A stretch of 64,000 bases of DNA, from assembly GCA_035048815.1 (NCBI GenBank), contig JAUCBN010000005.1, positions 18,502,517-18,566,516 of the forward strand, given 5' to 3'. This document shows, in pieces, positions 21,991 through 33,472 of the stretch. This DNA comes from Abelmoschus esculentus (lineage: Eukaryota; Streptophyta; Magnoliopsida; Malvales; Malvaceae). Below the pieces are notes generated by a model. It was not told the origin of the DNA. It searched no databases and saw only the letters and a list, made by a program, of their open reading frames with translations. Position numbers and translations under genes: made by a program. Each line of letters starts with the position of its first letter. The stretch's first letter is position 1.

Positions 21991-22660
21991 AGGCTTAGTA
22001 ATTAAATTTATTTTTATAACTCCTATGAGTAATTATAAAAATTATTAAATTTATTTTTATAACTCCTATGAGTAATTATAAAAATTCATCTAATAATTGT
22101 TACCATAATATTAAGGGATTTATAATCTAAGCTTTTTGTATGTGATTTTTTAACCTTAGTAATTTTATTTAACTAAAGATGTTGTGGCTAATCTTTAACT
22201 AAATAAAATTATTAAAATCACTTAACTAGATATTAACCTTAAACTTTATTTAAAGTATTGCTTGTTTATTATACAACATTTTATGTCTAGTCTTTATGAG
22301 ATCTTTAATATAATTTTATTTAATTAAAGTTATTATGGTTAATTCTCTAATTAAATAAATTATTTGGATCTCTAGACATATTCTATAATTTTATTGTTAA
22401 AGCTTTATGCAATAAGTCTTAAAGTTTATGTACCTAATTTTATGTATATAACTAATTACTGAATAAGTTATAACATATCCTAATTTAGGAACATAATATA
22501 TATTAATTTCAAAAATTTATTTAAGTAAAAATAAATTAATAAAATTTAGAAATTAAAATTTCTACAATATAATTTTTCTCAAAATTTCAAATTTAAAGAT
22601 CTAAAAGGCATACTAATTTTGAGAAAATATAAACTCTAAAAGAGAATGCAGAGATTTAAC
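21991..22660. other. AT-rich filler inside copia element, gag deleted
   Basis: Where gag and protease should lie there is only AT-rich non-coding DNA. It contains a direct duplication of about 43 bases (TTTATTTTTATAACTCCTAT and on) at about 22,002 and 22,045. Confidence 0.6.
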
Positions 22661-22664
22661 CTGA

Positions 22665-22675
22665 CTCTGATACCA
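22665..22675 (-). promoter_or_regulatory. Primer-binding site of the copia element
   Basis: Minus strand TGGTATCAGAG, two bases inside the 5' LTR; complementary to initiator methionine tRNA. Confidence 0.85.
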
Positions 22676-22677
22676 AA

Positions 22678-23167
22678 TGTAAGTATTAATCGAGTAAAAA
22701 CTTAGCGGAAAAGGATCATAATAAATACCTCCATCCATTATCAAAATCTTATACCAAATAGAGATGTGGTTGTACTACCGTCGAGCTCGTCGAACCATCG
22801 GGTAACACCTCGAACCATCATAAAAATATAGAACTCGGTTATAAAATAACTAAAATCGCCAAGATCTTCTAAGCACTCGAGAACCTCGCTAGATGGAATA
22901 CTTTATGCAAAATGAATTGCTTTGATTCTTGGTGCTTAGGGACCTTATGTCAATGGGTATTTATAGGAGTGATTTATCATCAAAATCACTCCAATTAGAC
23001 AAAAATACCCTCAAACTACATGGCATTATGGGCCTTAACCGTTCCATGAACAATAACAAACAATTCATGCGTCTGAACGTGGGAATGTACTTTAAGTTCA
23101 CGTTTCCAATAGTGGAAAAATGAAAAACGGTTAAAAAGAATCACTAAATATAGTTATCCAACCAACA
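22678..23167 (-). mobile_element. 5' LTR of the copia element
   Basis: Plus-strand ends TGTAAGTATTAATCGAG and TTATCCAACCAACA, matching 6,811-7,282. A short insertion near 22,795 (CGGGTAACACCTCGAACCAT) repeats local text and explains part of the length difference. Confidence 0.88.
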
Positions 23168-23934
23168 TGTTCTCCTCCCCTATTTGTTGTAGGACTTTGA
23201 TTTTAGGGTTCATCTCAATTTCTTCCCTTTGCAAACACTATAAGGCGTAATCTCCACTATAATCTCTATTTTTATCATTTTCATGATTATGATTCTCTCC
23301 TACTTAGAGTAGAAGCTGGTGGTTCATATTATTTAAAAAGAAAGAGAGCAAGTATAGACTAGCATTGATAGAAATCTTCCACTTTAGTATAATTGTGACT
23401 CAAATAACTTTTTAAAATTTGGTATCAAAATGAGAATCTTAATTTTAAAATACTTTTTAATATTTTAATAAAATCAAAAATTATGTTAAAAAAAATTATT
23501 TTTATATAATATTTTGTAGACAAGTAACATATCTCATATTTAACTTCACATAACGTTATTCTTCTTTTATTTGTACTTTTTCATTTGGAAAATGATTTGA
23601 TGCATTGACTGAAAAAACGAAAAGTTATTATAAGTACCTTAGATGTTTGGTTTAAGCGTTTAAGGTTATGTATCAAGAATTTATGATTTAGGATTAGTAT
23701 TTAGATATTTTTTGAATCAATTACAGTGTTACAGTAGTATTTGCTTTAGAACTCTCAACCATTAGACATTGATCGCTCAAACACTATGTTAGTATTACTA
23801 ATACTCGAACATGTGACCTTTAATAACAACAACCGTTTAAATCCTTAAATTCTAAACTCTAAATCAAATCTCTAAACCTAAAACTAAAACGTTTATGTAA
23901 ATACACAAAAATGCATCTCATAGGTGGGTGCAAA

Positions 23935-24130
23935 TTGTTTATCCTTAATCGTGTCCCTATTGGTTCTCACTTTAATTAGTGGTTTAAAGTTTAAAGTTTA
24001 GTGTTTAGAATTAGAGGTTGTAGTTAGTGTTTAGAGAATCAGTGATAAGTTATATTTTTAGGGTATAAGATTTAAGTTTTAGGACATAAAAAATAAGGGT
24101 CAGAGTTGATAGTTCAAATTTTAGAAATTT
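23935..24130 (+). repeat. Dispersed GGTTTAGGG-like repeat, copy 1
   Basis: Reads CCTTAATCGTGTCCCTATTG, a TTTCACTTTAA-like word, then repeated variants of GTTTAGTGTTTAG and AGGGTATAAGATTTAAG. Relatives lie at 32,310-32,480 (same strand) and 39,340-39,545 (opposite strand). Confidence 0.6.
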
Positions 24131-24149
24131 TTAGTAGGGAACATAGAAG

Positions 24150-24314
24150 TAGTGGCGGATGCAACTATTGTATAGGAGGTTTATACAATTACCTTTAATT
24201 TTTAAAATTTTTGAATTAATCTTTAATATTTTTAATATTTATGAGTTGTACTCGCCTAAAATTTTAAAAAAAAATTATATTCATTCTTAAATATATTTTT
24301 TAAATCCATCGCTG
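24150..24314. mobile_element. hAT-like MITE, decayed
   Basis: Inverted ends TAGTGGCGGAT and CCATCGCTG around AT-rich DNA. Flanks CATAGAAG and TATAAAAA differ by transitions only, so an 8-bp duplication is possible but not shown. Confidence 0.4.
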
Positions 24315-24950
24315 TATAAAAAATATATAACAAAAGGAGGTTTCACTTTGGAGTCTTGGATTGGTTAGATTATAATCCAACACCATTAGCCGATAAAATT
24401 AAAGAGAATTTTAAGTCTCTTTTAAAATAATATAATAACATACAATAAAAAACGTTTCAAAATAAGTATTAATCCAAAAAATAAAAATAAAATGTAAAGT
24501 TAAATATTAAATTTATTAATTAAAGCAAACGGAATACGATAAAATAGTGAATTCAAAAATAAATAAAAAAATAAAAATAAATTGAAATTGAAATTGAAAT
24601 CATTTATGTGTATTCGAAAAATAACAACATAACAAACACCAATGGAGACACTACTAAAATAATATCCGAATTAAAGTAATTATTAATACACTACTTATCA
24701 TTTTAATTCAAAATATTCAAATATATATATCATAATTTTTTTTTTAATCAATTAAGTGTTACAATAATATTTATTTTAAAGTATACTCTCAACCATTAAA
24801 TATTAACCGCTCAATCACTATGTTGATATTATTAATATTCAAATCCGTAATTTTTAAAAATAATAATTATTTCTTAACCATCGAAACTAAATTATTCGTT
24901 CTATTGTAGTTAATATTTATAATGAGTGAAACATCTACAAGTTCATAAAC

Positions 24951-25274
24951 GACAGAGGCGGAACATAGACATGACATGTGGGGGCTATGGCCCCTCCTGG
25001 GTTTCAAAATTTTATTAAATGACACTTAAAATTTTAATTATTTTTTATCTGTACCCCTCAAAATTAAAATAAAAACATATTAAACTTTAAAATTTTAATT
25101 AATCTTAATTATATCCACTCTAATAATTATTTTAAACTTCTTAGTAAATTTCTTAAAATTATTAAAATTTTTAGTTAAACTCTTAAAAATTTTAAAAATT
25201 TTAATTTAAACCTTCAATTTATTTAAAATTTAACTTGACGCCCTCAATCTTTTATTCTAAATTCCATCACTGAA
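24951..25274. mobile_element. hAT-like MITE, larger relative
   Basis: Starts CAGAGGCGGAACATAG and ends ATTCCATCACTG, inverted relatives of the CAGTGGCGGA end. No matching flanks found. Confidence 0.35.
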
Positions 25275-26379
25275 AGATGGTTTGACTGATCCAGATATTT
25301 TCATCGACAACTTTGAATATATAAATTAGTTGCAATCAAATATTTTTGTGATGTATAATTATATCTGGTGGTTTAATAATAAAATAAGTGATTAAATTAT
25401 TTATGTTGATAACTTTTGATACTTAAACTATATTTCACTCATATATGTGTAAAGTTTTATTTTATGTGATAATCATTAATAATGGTTAAAAAATATGTAT
25501 TCAATCAAAGATGTAGCATGATTTTATTTTGTATGAAAAATACTTTGATGTACAGTTTTGAACTTTTAATTTTAAGATTTTAGGTTATGATTTCTGAAGT
25601 TTAGTGCACGGTACAAAATTTAAAATTTAGAGTTAAAATTTATAGTTTAAGATTTTAATTTTAATCTTTATCAACGGTTGTGTAAATTTTCTTTTACGCG
25701 TCTTATGTATCAAAACATAACTCAACTTAATTGTGCTTTTTACCATTTTTCTAAGTTACCCTAATATATTTATATTTCTTTTAATGTATTTAGGTTAGTT
25801 TTTTTTTTTTTTTTTTTACTTTATATATGTTATCTTATGATAAATGATATTTTGTTTTAAATAATTAAAAGTAGTAAATGTTTTTATTCAAACTGCAATA
25901 TGGATAAAATTTGGATTAAATTTCGGTAGGACATAGATTTGAATCGGATTCTAACAAAATCAATATCCGATCTACCTTCTAATACAATCGAACCCTTTTT
26001 TGGATTCAAATTCAAATTTTTTTCAATAAGATTTTTATCATATTAGATTCAAAATTAGGATTAAATTTTCATCCCTAAACCTAAGTCATATTTATTTTTA
26101 TAATATTTAACTAATATATAAGATTTAAAAAATAATAATTTTAATATATATTTTTATAATTTAATAACTAGAATAAAAAGGGTGTCAATATTGTTTAAAA
26201 AAGAGTAAACATGAATTATCCAAAACTAGAAGAAAATTGGGTCAATATGTAAATAAATATATATGCAAACTAATTATAAACAAAATGTACACATCTTTTT
26301 GATTTCTTTGGAAATTTATAAACGGAAGAAACTTACCACTTCATAGACAGCATAGACAGCAGCTTTGCTCCTCAACGGC

Positions 26380-27797
26380 TCAACCACTCACGGAAGGCCC
26401 GAAGTACATGCAGATAGGTGGATTGATCTTCAAGATCGACAGAAAAGCTGCTGCTATTGTCCAAATACCCTCGCCACAGATTAAACCTGATGCCACCGCA
26501 CCGGCGCAATCCTTTGCGTCCTTCTGGTTGGTTCGTTCCCATATAAACAAGATGACTGTTCCCACAAATGAATCAATAGCAAGGTAACCTCCCAAATAGA
26601 AATTAAGTGCCATAGCCATTGGTATAGGAATATATTGTGAAATTCTTGTTGGAGTTGCATCCTTTACTATGTTTACAACCAAAGCAGCCACGAAGAATCC
26701 GCAACAGAAAGCCAAACAATGCTTGGGCAGGTTTGAAAATCCTTCAATACCAAGAAGAGCCAGTTCCCTGTATATCACTGCATAAGGAGCTTTGAATGGA
26801 CTGTCTGGTGATCCGACTTCAAAAGCAGTCCAAAATAACCAGAATGTGAGTGGAGCAATTACACATCCCATGGCTGTTCCTAACAACTGGCTCACAAACA
26901 TAGACTTGGCTGATGAGAGAGTGAGGTAACCGGTCTTGAAATCTTGCATTAGATCAGATGCTGTGGAGACAATGGACATCATAACTCCACAGGCCGCCAA
27001 ACCAGCCATGACTCCGCCGTCACTTCCTACTAATGAAGCTATAATGAAAAGACCAATCTTCCCATAAGTGGAAGACAGGCTCAAGTCTGTAAGTCCAGCT
27101 CCATAAGAATTGCAGAAGGCGAGGGCAGGGGCAATAATGTATGAAACCAGAACCATATACCACTTGAGGGGTGGAAAGATGATTGGAGTAATAGCTGTTG
27201 CTATAGCAGCCAAGACCACATATACAGAAGCAGCAAACCAAGTTGGTATCTTGTCTTTAAGAAATATCTTGTCTCTTTTTCTCTGCTCTTTTACTCCTTC
27301 AGAACTCTCATCATCTACGAAACAAAACAATATTTCAATTAACCCACGGCAGAAAACAGAATGCTTGAGTGCAAGAAAACAGATGCATTAAGTAAATACT
27401 TTTTCCCAGAAGTTTGAAAATTTTTAGGAGTTTTCATAAAGGTGGATTGATATTCAAATAAGGGCACTAGATCATGCATCAATTAATGAGTTTTCACCAA
27501 GAGGGACAATTATGCACAAAGAAATTCATTTCAGTAGAAGCCACCCAGTAGTGACTATCTGTTATCCTTATTTCTAAAACTATGAAAACCATTGCAACAA
27601 AACAGAATCATACACAGACTGGAAAACGATGAAGCAAGCATCTGGCTAACCGGGGTATCCTCACTTATAATCTCTTGAACAATAAGAAGTTTGCTCTCCT
27701 TGGTGCTTTTATTGCACATTTCTTTTGCAATTGTACATATTATCTTGATCAGGTTGTAAAGGCCATCCCCAAGAATAAGAGACATAGCAATTGAAAC
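26380..27797 (-). pseudogene. YSL4/6-like metal-chelate transporter, 5'-truncated
   Basis: Two exons are clear: 27,665-27,797 (after a TTCACAG acceptor; SIAMSLILGDGLYNLIKIIC; donor GTGAGG) and 26,380-27,314 (acceptor TTTCGTAG). Together they give about 355 codons, the C-terminal half of an OPT-superfamily Yellow Stripe-Like protein, which is usually about 670 residues with many membrane helices. Matching blocks include FCNSYGAGLTDLSLSSTYGK, DLMQDFKTGYLTLSSAKSMF, SQLLGTAMGCVIAPLTFWLF and NPPICMYFGPS; pattern fits the YSL4/6 branch, implicated in intracellular iron-nicotianamine handling. The final exon is open to TGA. No exon for the N-terminal half is seen up to 30 kb, so this is probably a truncated relic unless exons lie beyond an interrupting insertion. 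MALNFYLGGYLAID departs from the usual MAV/GPF motif. Confidence 0.78.
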
Positions 27798-27869
27798 CTG
27801 TGAACAACACGAGTCCCAGAAAATTTCTTTAGATAGGTGTTTGAGAAAAAACCTTTCAATCAAGACAAG

Positions 27870-28869
27870 ATATTGGAAATAAACCAGAAGATTAAAGTGA
27901 CAGAAACATCATAAACTTCTTCAACTGTGCAATAGAACCAATGTATAAAATGATGCAAAGAGCACTAAGGTGATAGGGGTCCTAAGGCCTAGGAACAGTT
28001 TTGAAAATTAAAGATATACTTGCATATATAACTTACTAAATAGGCCTAGGAACATATGCAAGGAGTGACACGTGTTCAAGTAACCGTCACAATTCTCATT
28101 GTCTACCTCTTTAGTTGCTAGTTGCCACTATTTGACAAAACTGCTACTTCAAACAATAACTAAATAAAATACTAAATATTATTTAAAATTAAAGTATTTT
28201 TTATCCGACTTTAAATTTATTCAAAAAATAAAAATTTATTGTTTAAAATCGGAATATTTATAATCCGACTTTTAAAAAAAATTATAGCTTTGAATGACCA
28301 CGTGTCGGTTTGGGAGGGTATGTGAGACTATTTAAAGTCAGGATGTCCTCCCTCCGACTTCAAACAGTGTTACGGCAAAAGAGTGATAGATTTTGCATGT
28401 CTTTCGATTAGGTATTGAAGGGGTGATTTTGGGTGGTTGAAATTTAGTTTAGTTTGTGTTAAATAGAGGTCGAAAATGAGTAATTTGCATGAATTGATAG
28501 AGTAAAAATTGAAGTAAGAAGGAAAAAAAATTATAGAGAGTAAATATTGTAAGTTTATTTATTTTTTAAAATATTTCATTTGATTTTATAGTTTTTGTTA
28601 AATTTTAGAGAGTAATTTTTTTAATTTTAGATAATAATAATAGTTGTTAATGTAATTAATTTATTAAATTTTATATGTTTTTTTGTTAAATTTTGTCAAT
28701 TAGTTTGTTTAAATTAGTTCAAATTACATGACAGAATAACTACTACGCTGTCCGATGAAGGGGTGGGTGGGGGGTTCAAGTTGAAAGCGTCTGGTCCTCG
28801 TGTGGCCTTTGTCTGGATGCTAACGACATCTTATTCCTTGGCTCAGTCTTAACTTCCAAGATGCTCCTA
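27870..28869. other. Gene-free stretch upstream of the YSL fragment
   Basis: AT-rich intergenic DNA; a less AT-rich island at 28,740-28,870 contains a G-rich run but no frame or RNA fold that I recognise. Confidence 0.5.
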
Positions 28870-29730
28870 GGGCATGTACCGACATAATTTTTATGTAAGG
28901 AGGGTTGACTATTAAAGTTTTATTAAAGGTGTTTAAAGTATATTTTTGGATTAAATTAGTGTTTAATATTATGTGATTTGGTGTTTATCAGTTAAATTCG
29001 GTTAAAAATTTTGTAAACTAATAAAAACATTATATATGATATTATTAAATATTTTTAAAACTTCTTTTAGAAAAATAAATTAGAATATTTGAAATAGCCT
29101 AAAATTTTTAAATAATCTCAAAATACTCTTTAAATCCTTCCAAATTCGACTACTCCCACCGATATTGGTCGCATTTAGGCGACGAAATAAAGTGGTCTCC
29201 CCTCACTGAACAACTCACACATCGTTTATCATCTGTTATGTTTTCGTTCGTCGCGAATTATTTGAATGAATCATTCAATGATTTCGATCATTTTGCATGA
29301 GTCCGATCAATTTTCGTAACGAGGTAGTAATGATCCGACGACGGATGTGATTAGTGATGACATGACAATCGGCAACAAAATTATCCAAAATCGAGATTTG
29401 GGTGTTAGGATTTTGAATTTAGGGACTAATTTGGGGTATTTTGTTTTATTATTTTTAATTATTTTTAAATATAATTTTAAAATTTTAAGAATCTGACACG
29501 TGTTAAATAACAATAAAAATTAATGAATATTGACAATGAACGCTTATTTGAGTACATTTTAAAAATATTAAACACTTATTTGAGTACATTTTAAAAATAT
29601 TAAACACTTATTTGGTCTGAAATATACTTTGGGTACCTATCTGATAAAAGGTATACTTTAAACACTTATTTAACACTTAAAGCTAATATTTAAATTATAA
29701 GTGTTTAAATATCTCCCGTAGGGTAAGAAT
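28870..29730. repeat. Foldback-like repeat, TTTAAAGTATA family copy 1
   Basis: The left side has AAAGGTGTTTAAAGTATATT and the right side GGTATACTTTAAACACTTATT, its inverted form. Inside are TAAATCCTTCCAAATTCGAC, a TTCGTCGCGAATT-like stretch, and at 29,541-29,620 a 32-base unit (CTTATTTGAGTACATTTT and on) repeated two and a half times. Same interior order recurs at 38,705-39,110 and, more weakly, 50,590-51,050. Confidence 0.5.
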
Positions 29731-30631
29731 ATTTCCTCTAACACTGCATGGCATAGAAAGAAAAAACTTATATGGAGCTGCATGACAGTGTTAGATTATC
29801 ATCTGTCAGCAGGTCATTCGAGAAACGTTGCAGATTTGATAAAAACTCTCAGGTGTCGAACTATGGGACCCATTCATAAATAATGTTGTATCATGCAGTT
29901 GAACTCGAATCTGAAACCAAGAATTGAAATAAACATGTCTGGCCTCACGGGTTATATGCATCCACCTGCAGAAGAATATGCATGTTTGCATGCTTTTCCA
30001 AACATGATGGAATCAGCATCAACAGGTAATAACCAACGTTGATCAATGGCTTAACTAATCTTCCATACATTTAGTAAGCTATACACCAACTTCAACCATG
30101 TATTCTACTGCAGGGAAGAGATAAGGCCATGAACTATGAGGTGCCTTGAACCACTCTCCAATTTGTCCACTTGATTTGATCATGACAGAGAAGAGCTAAC
30201 CAAAATCTTGTTTCTTTCTGTTTGTTTCTCTCTACTCATATCTATTGCATATCCTTTGAGAAACCTCTGGCTTGTGACATGAAGATCCTCAATGTTGTTC
30301 TCTTTGACAGCTTCTTCTTCATTAAGCTCATTGAAGCTAGAACAAAATGAAGGTATGTTTCCACTCTGGTTGGTTCTTACAATAGCATAAGTGTTTCGAA
30401 TCCTGCTATGTTCACCTCGCGTTGTGATTATTGCAGTTATTCGAATGGATGCAGCATAAGTTACGTCCAAGTAATATTGAACCTTTCAAGGATCTCACAA
30501 TTGGTATTCATTCCAACTTCTTTCATTCAAAATAATCCCCATGGCATGCACAAGTTGCATGTACTGCTTAAGCACAATATGAAGCCCTTGCAAGTTGCAT
30601 CTGTCTCTGATTCTTTGAACTCTGCTTTCAG
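29731..30631. other. Gap upstream of the LAZY1-like gene
   Basis: The expected first exon of a LAZY1 gene (encoding a short MKLL-type peptide) was looked for and not found. A 96-codon minus-strand frame at 30,180-30,470 has no recognised relatives. Confidence 0.5.
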
Positions 30632-32010
30632 GGAACAATTGTACCTGTCTTTTAGCTCAGTCATCTCTTAATCAGCAAGATTGCCATCCCAAATCGATTT
30701 CGGGCTATGGATATGGATCCGGATTTTCCACCCTGTCCCGACAAGAGATTGAAAACTCCTTCCAAGAATTTGAAGCCGTGGGAGAAGAAGGTAGATTTGG
30801 AGATGAAACATCTTCTGTTATATCAGGGCTATTCCATGGCTTTCTCCGCGTTGGAACTCTGGGGTCCGAAGGGATTTTCAGCGAGCCTGTAACACCAACA
30901 TTCACCATTTCTCTGGATGATCTGGAGGAAAAGGCATAGGTGACAGAAAATGAATTGAAGCTTATCAACTCTGAACTGGGGAGATTCCTTGAAGCTGAAG
31001 AACATAAGTCCAATGAATCATCGAGAAGGAATAGTCTGGTTAGCATAAAGGGCAGTGCTGAAGAATATGGGAAAACAGTCGTATGTACACTCCAAGTGAT
31101 ATCACTTGCAGAACTGTTCCACAGCACAAAAATAGCAGAAGAAAATCCCATGGAAAAATATGGGAGAGAGGAGATCCAGACCAAACAAACCAATAAACCT
31201 GTCAAACATCTCATCAACAAGATTCTCAAAAAGTTTCATGCTTCTCCAGGGAGTTCTTCATCTCCTAAAGAAACTAGTTCCTTTTCCACCAAGAAAACAC
31301 TCCAAAAGGTGAGTCTTCTAGAGCTAGTTTCTTTAACAACTCTATAATCACATGTTACTTCCCCACCTTCTGAAAACAAGTATTTTTGTGGCATTGAGAT
31401 TGGTCCAAAAAAGGGTCAATAAAACTGTACTGCAGGTGTTTTAATTTTGAATGTGTGGTTTGCAGGTCATAAAACTGTTCCACATAAAAATCCACCCTGA
31501 AACCTCTATAGCTGAAAGAGAGTCTAAGAAGAAGAATGCTCATTACAATGTTGACTACACTAAATGCGAGCAGTTTCAGCAAGCAAAAGACAACATGTGG
31601 TTCCCTCAGGGGTCAAGATCTAAGGCAAGATTAGGAAATAAAATGACCATCTCAAAACTGCCACAACATGGGATCACTGGCTGTGCTGCTGCAACTGAAA
31701 ATGGTGAGCGCTGGATTAAATCAGATGCAGACTGTAAGTACTATGCACCCCCCACAAAGTTGATCTACTTTTAGTTTCAGTTCCTACCATTTTGTCCATT
31801 TGAATGAAAATCTGGAGTTTACATGGAAAATGGAGGAAACTAAATGAACTATCATCAGACTGGGTGTCTGTACTTTCCCAATGCAGGTCTAGATGGTTGC
31901 CATTAATGTGTTGTGTTTTGCAATCAAAGTTTTTTTCTGTAGCTTTTACTATGAATGGCGTCTGACCATCTTCTGTTGGTGCCACTGTAGATTTTGTGTT
32001 GGAGCTGTAG
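30632..32010 (+). pseudogene. LAZY1-like gravitropism gene, broken
   Basis: LAZY1-family proteins help set gravity-directed auxin flow and branch angle. Three exons with good splice sites: 30,632-31,308 (TTTCAG | NNCTCLLAQSSLNQQD; donor AAG|GTGAGT), 31,468-31,732 (TTGCAG | VIKLFHIKIHPE; donor GTAAGT) and 31,991-32,010 (ACTGTAG | FVLEL stop). They encode about 320 residues: the VISGLFHGFLRVGTLGSEGI and PVTPTF block, ENELKLINSELGRFLEAEEH, a basic KPVKHLINKILKKFH segment, and the conserved C-terminus ERWIKSDADYFVLEL, matching the family's terminal motif. Damage: in-frame TAG at 30,937-30,939 (EEKA*VTEN), and no first exon upstream. The remaining frame, splice sites and terminal motif are well kept, so inactivation looks recent, or a short N-terminally lacking product could start at a later Met. 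Confidence 0.8.
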
Positions 32011-33472
32011 GTGCAAAAAACTGCAGCACATGCTTATTAATATAATAGTTGGCGCCTGGCGGTAAGAATGCAGATGTTATGGCTGTATAACATGAATTAT
32101 GATGTAATGTGTTTGCTTTGCAAATTGCAGATGAGTGACAATGAACTCGTCAGAAGAAGAGTCTTAGTATTAGGAGTCCATGTGTTGGCCTTCTGCGTGT
32201 AATAATAATAAAATTGTGCACTTGGTTTCTTTATTCTTGCACTCTTCATAGACCCAACAGATGTGTTTTTACGAGGAGAAATTATTAGATAAATTTGGCG
32301 AATTAAATTAACCGTATATCGTATGTTTTTTATTGTGCTTTAATTGGCGTTTTCGCTTTAAAATAATGAATTTAAGGTTTAGGGTTCAAGATTAGGGATT
32401 GTGGTTAGGGTTTAAAGAATTAAGGATAAGGTATATATTGTAGGGTATATGATTTCAGATGTAAAAGTTAGGTTATAGTCTAGAATTAAATATTTTAGTA
32501 ACTTTTAATGCAAGGCATAGAAAGAAACATAGATAGAGACATGAGATTTTTACTTTGCCAGGTCATCCATGATCCCATTTAATAATGTACACCTATGTTA
32601 GAAAAACTTTCAAACAACTACTATTTTCTAGGGTAAATTGTAATGGAGGTCAATTATGAGTAAGGTTATATTTGGGTCACCTAGTGAGACTTTGGACCTT
32701 TAAAAATTATAAAAATTTAATATTTATTTTTTAAAATTTAAAAAATATAGTTTCATTCTTTAAAAATTTAAAATATTTTTGTCATGTTTTTTATTTTTTT
32801 TAGATATCTATAATTGAATATTCTCTTTTTTTTTTTAAGTTTACATTACGTATTATTTTTTTAAATTTTAGTTAGACATTATTTTTTGTCTGAGAATTTA
32901 AATTGAACATTTTAAAAATTTTAATTTAAATATATATTTTTAAATTTTTTAAAATAAAACCCCTTAATTTCGTTATTAAAATCTGTCATTGTTATTAAAA
33001 ATATGTGAATTGAGAGGCTAGGTCTCTTGCTTACAACCAATGTACGTAGTACTTAATGTATTATAATAATTGATACGAATTAGTTTATCAATAAATCGAA
33101 TACGATATTTATATAAAAAAAGTTGTTTGTTTCCTGAGAAAATATATAGTTTAGAAAGAGTGATTGCAGAGGCAAAGAAGCATGCAAAAGGAATAATTTT
33201 TTCTCTTCTCAACAAAATCACGTAATAATAACAATTTTTACCAATATAAAAGCAAGTTTCAAGGGTTACAGGGCATAGGCTACCTTCATAAATCTCCCCA
33301 AAGCTTCTACTTTGATTCATTTCATCCGCAGGAATACATACATAGGTAATTATTTAACATTTTTCATATTGTTTTGTTGATTTATAGCCTTAGATTTTCT
33401 TTCTGGGTTTTGTTTGATTTAGCTGTTTCTTGATGTTTTCTGGGTGTTGGGGGGTGGCAGTTGGCTGTTAGA
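32011..33472. other. Gene-free stretch between LAZY1-like and SDR genes
   Basis: Contains probable 3' UTR of the LAZY1-like gene (AATAATAATAAAATT near 32,198), one dispersed repeat copy and AT-rich simple sequence at 32,700-33,000. The last 150 bases before the SDR start resemble a promoter plus 5' UTR with an intron-like GTAATT, but this is not firm. Confidence 0.5.
32310..32480 (+). repeat. Dispersed GGTTTAGGG-like repeat, copy 2
   Basis: AATTGGCGTTTTCGCTTTAAA, AAGGTTTAGGGTTC, GATTGTGGTTAGGGTTTAAAG and GGATAAGGTATATATTGTAG follow in the same order as the copy at 23,935. Confidence 0.6.

Larger units (their letters stand above)
6811..23167 (-). mobile_element. Ty1/copia retrotransposon, split by a nested Ty3 element
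   Basis: Whole-element span. LTR at each end (6,811-7,282 and 22,678-23,167), initiator-Met primer site inside the right LTR, a purine tract inside the left LTR, and pol fragments on the minus strand in the copia order integrase, reverse transcriptase, RNase H. Gag and protease are missing. An 11.7 kb Ty3-like element interrupts the reverse transcriptase gene. Without it the element is about 4.6 kb. No convincing target duplication: flanks GGTTT and TGTTC do not match. Confidence 0.85.
23168..26379. other. Gene-free AT-rich stretch with small repeats
   Basis: No convincing reading frame on either strand. Contains one copy of the GGTTTAGGG-like dispersed repeat (23,935-24,130), two hAT-like small elements, a T run at about 25,801-25,818, and two relatives of the phrase AACCATTAGACATTGATCGC (23,757 and 24,792). 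Confidence 0.6.

Noticed and set aside
6811..23167. Endogenous pararetrovirus
   Set aside because: LTRs, Met-tRNA primer site and integrase before polymerase identify Ty1/copia; no movement or coat protein motifs.
6806..23172. Target duplication for the first copia element
   Set aside because: Flanks GGTTT and TGTTC do not match in any nearby register.
28740..28870. Possible structured RNA or tRNA/5S gene in a less AT-rich island
   Set aside because: No internal promoter boxes, cloverleaf or 5S-like text could be found.
30180..30470. 96-codon minus-strand frame upstream of the LAZY1-like gene
   Set aside because: No known motif, no splice or promoter context. It could be an exon, but nothing in the sequence supports this.
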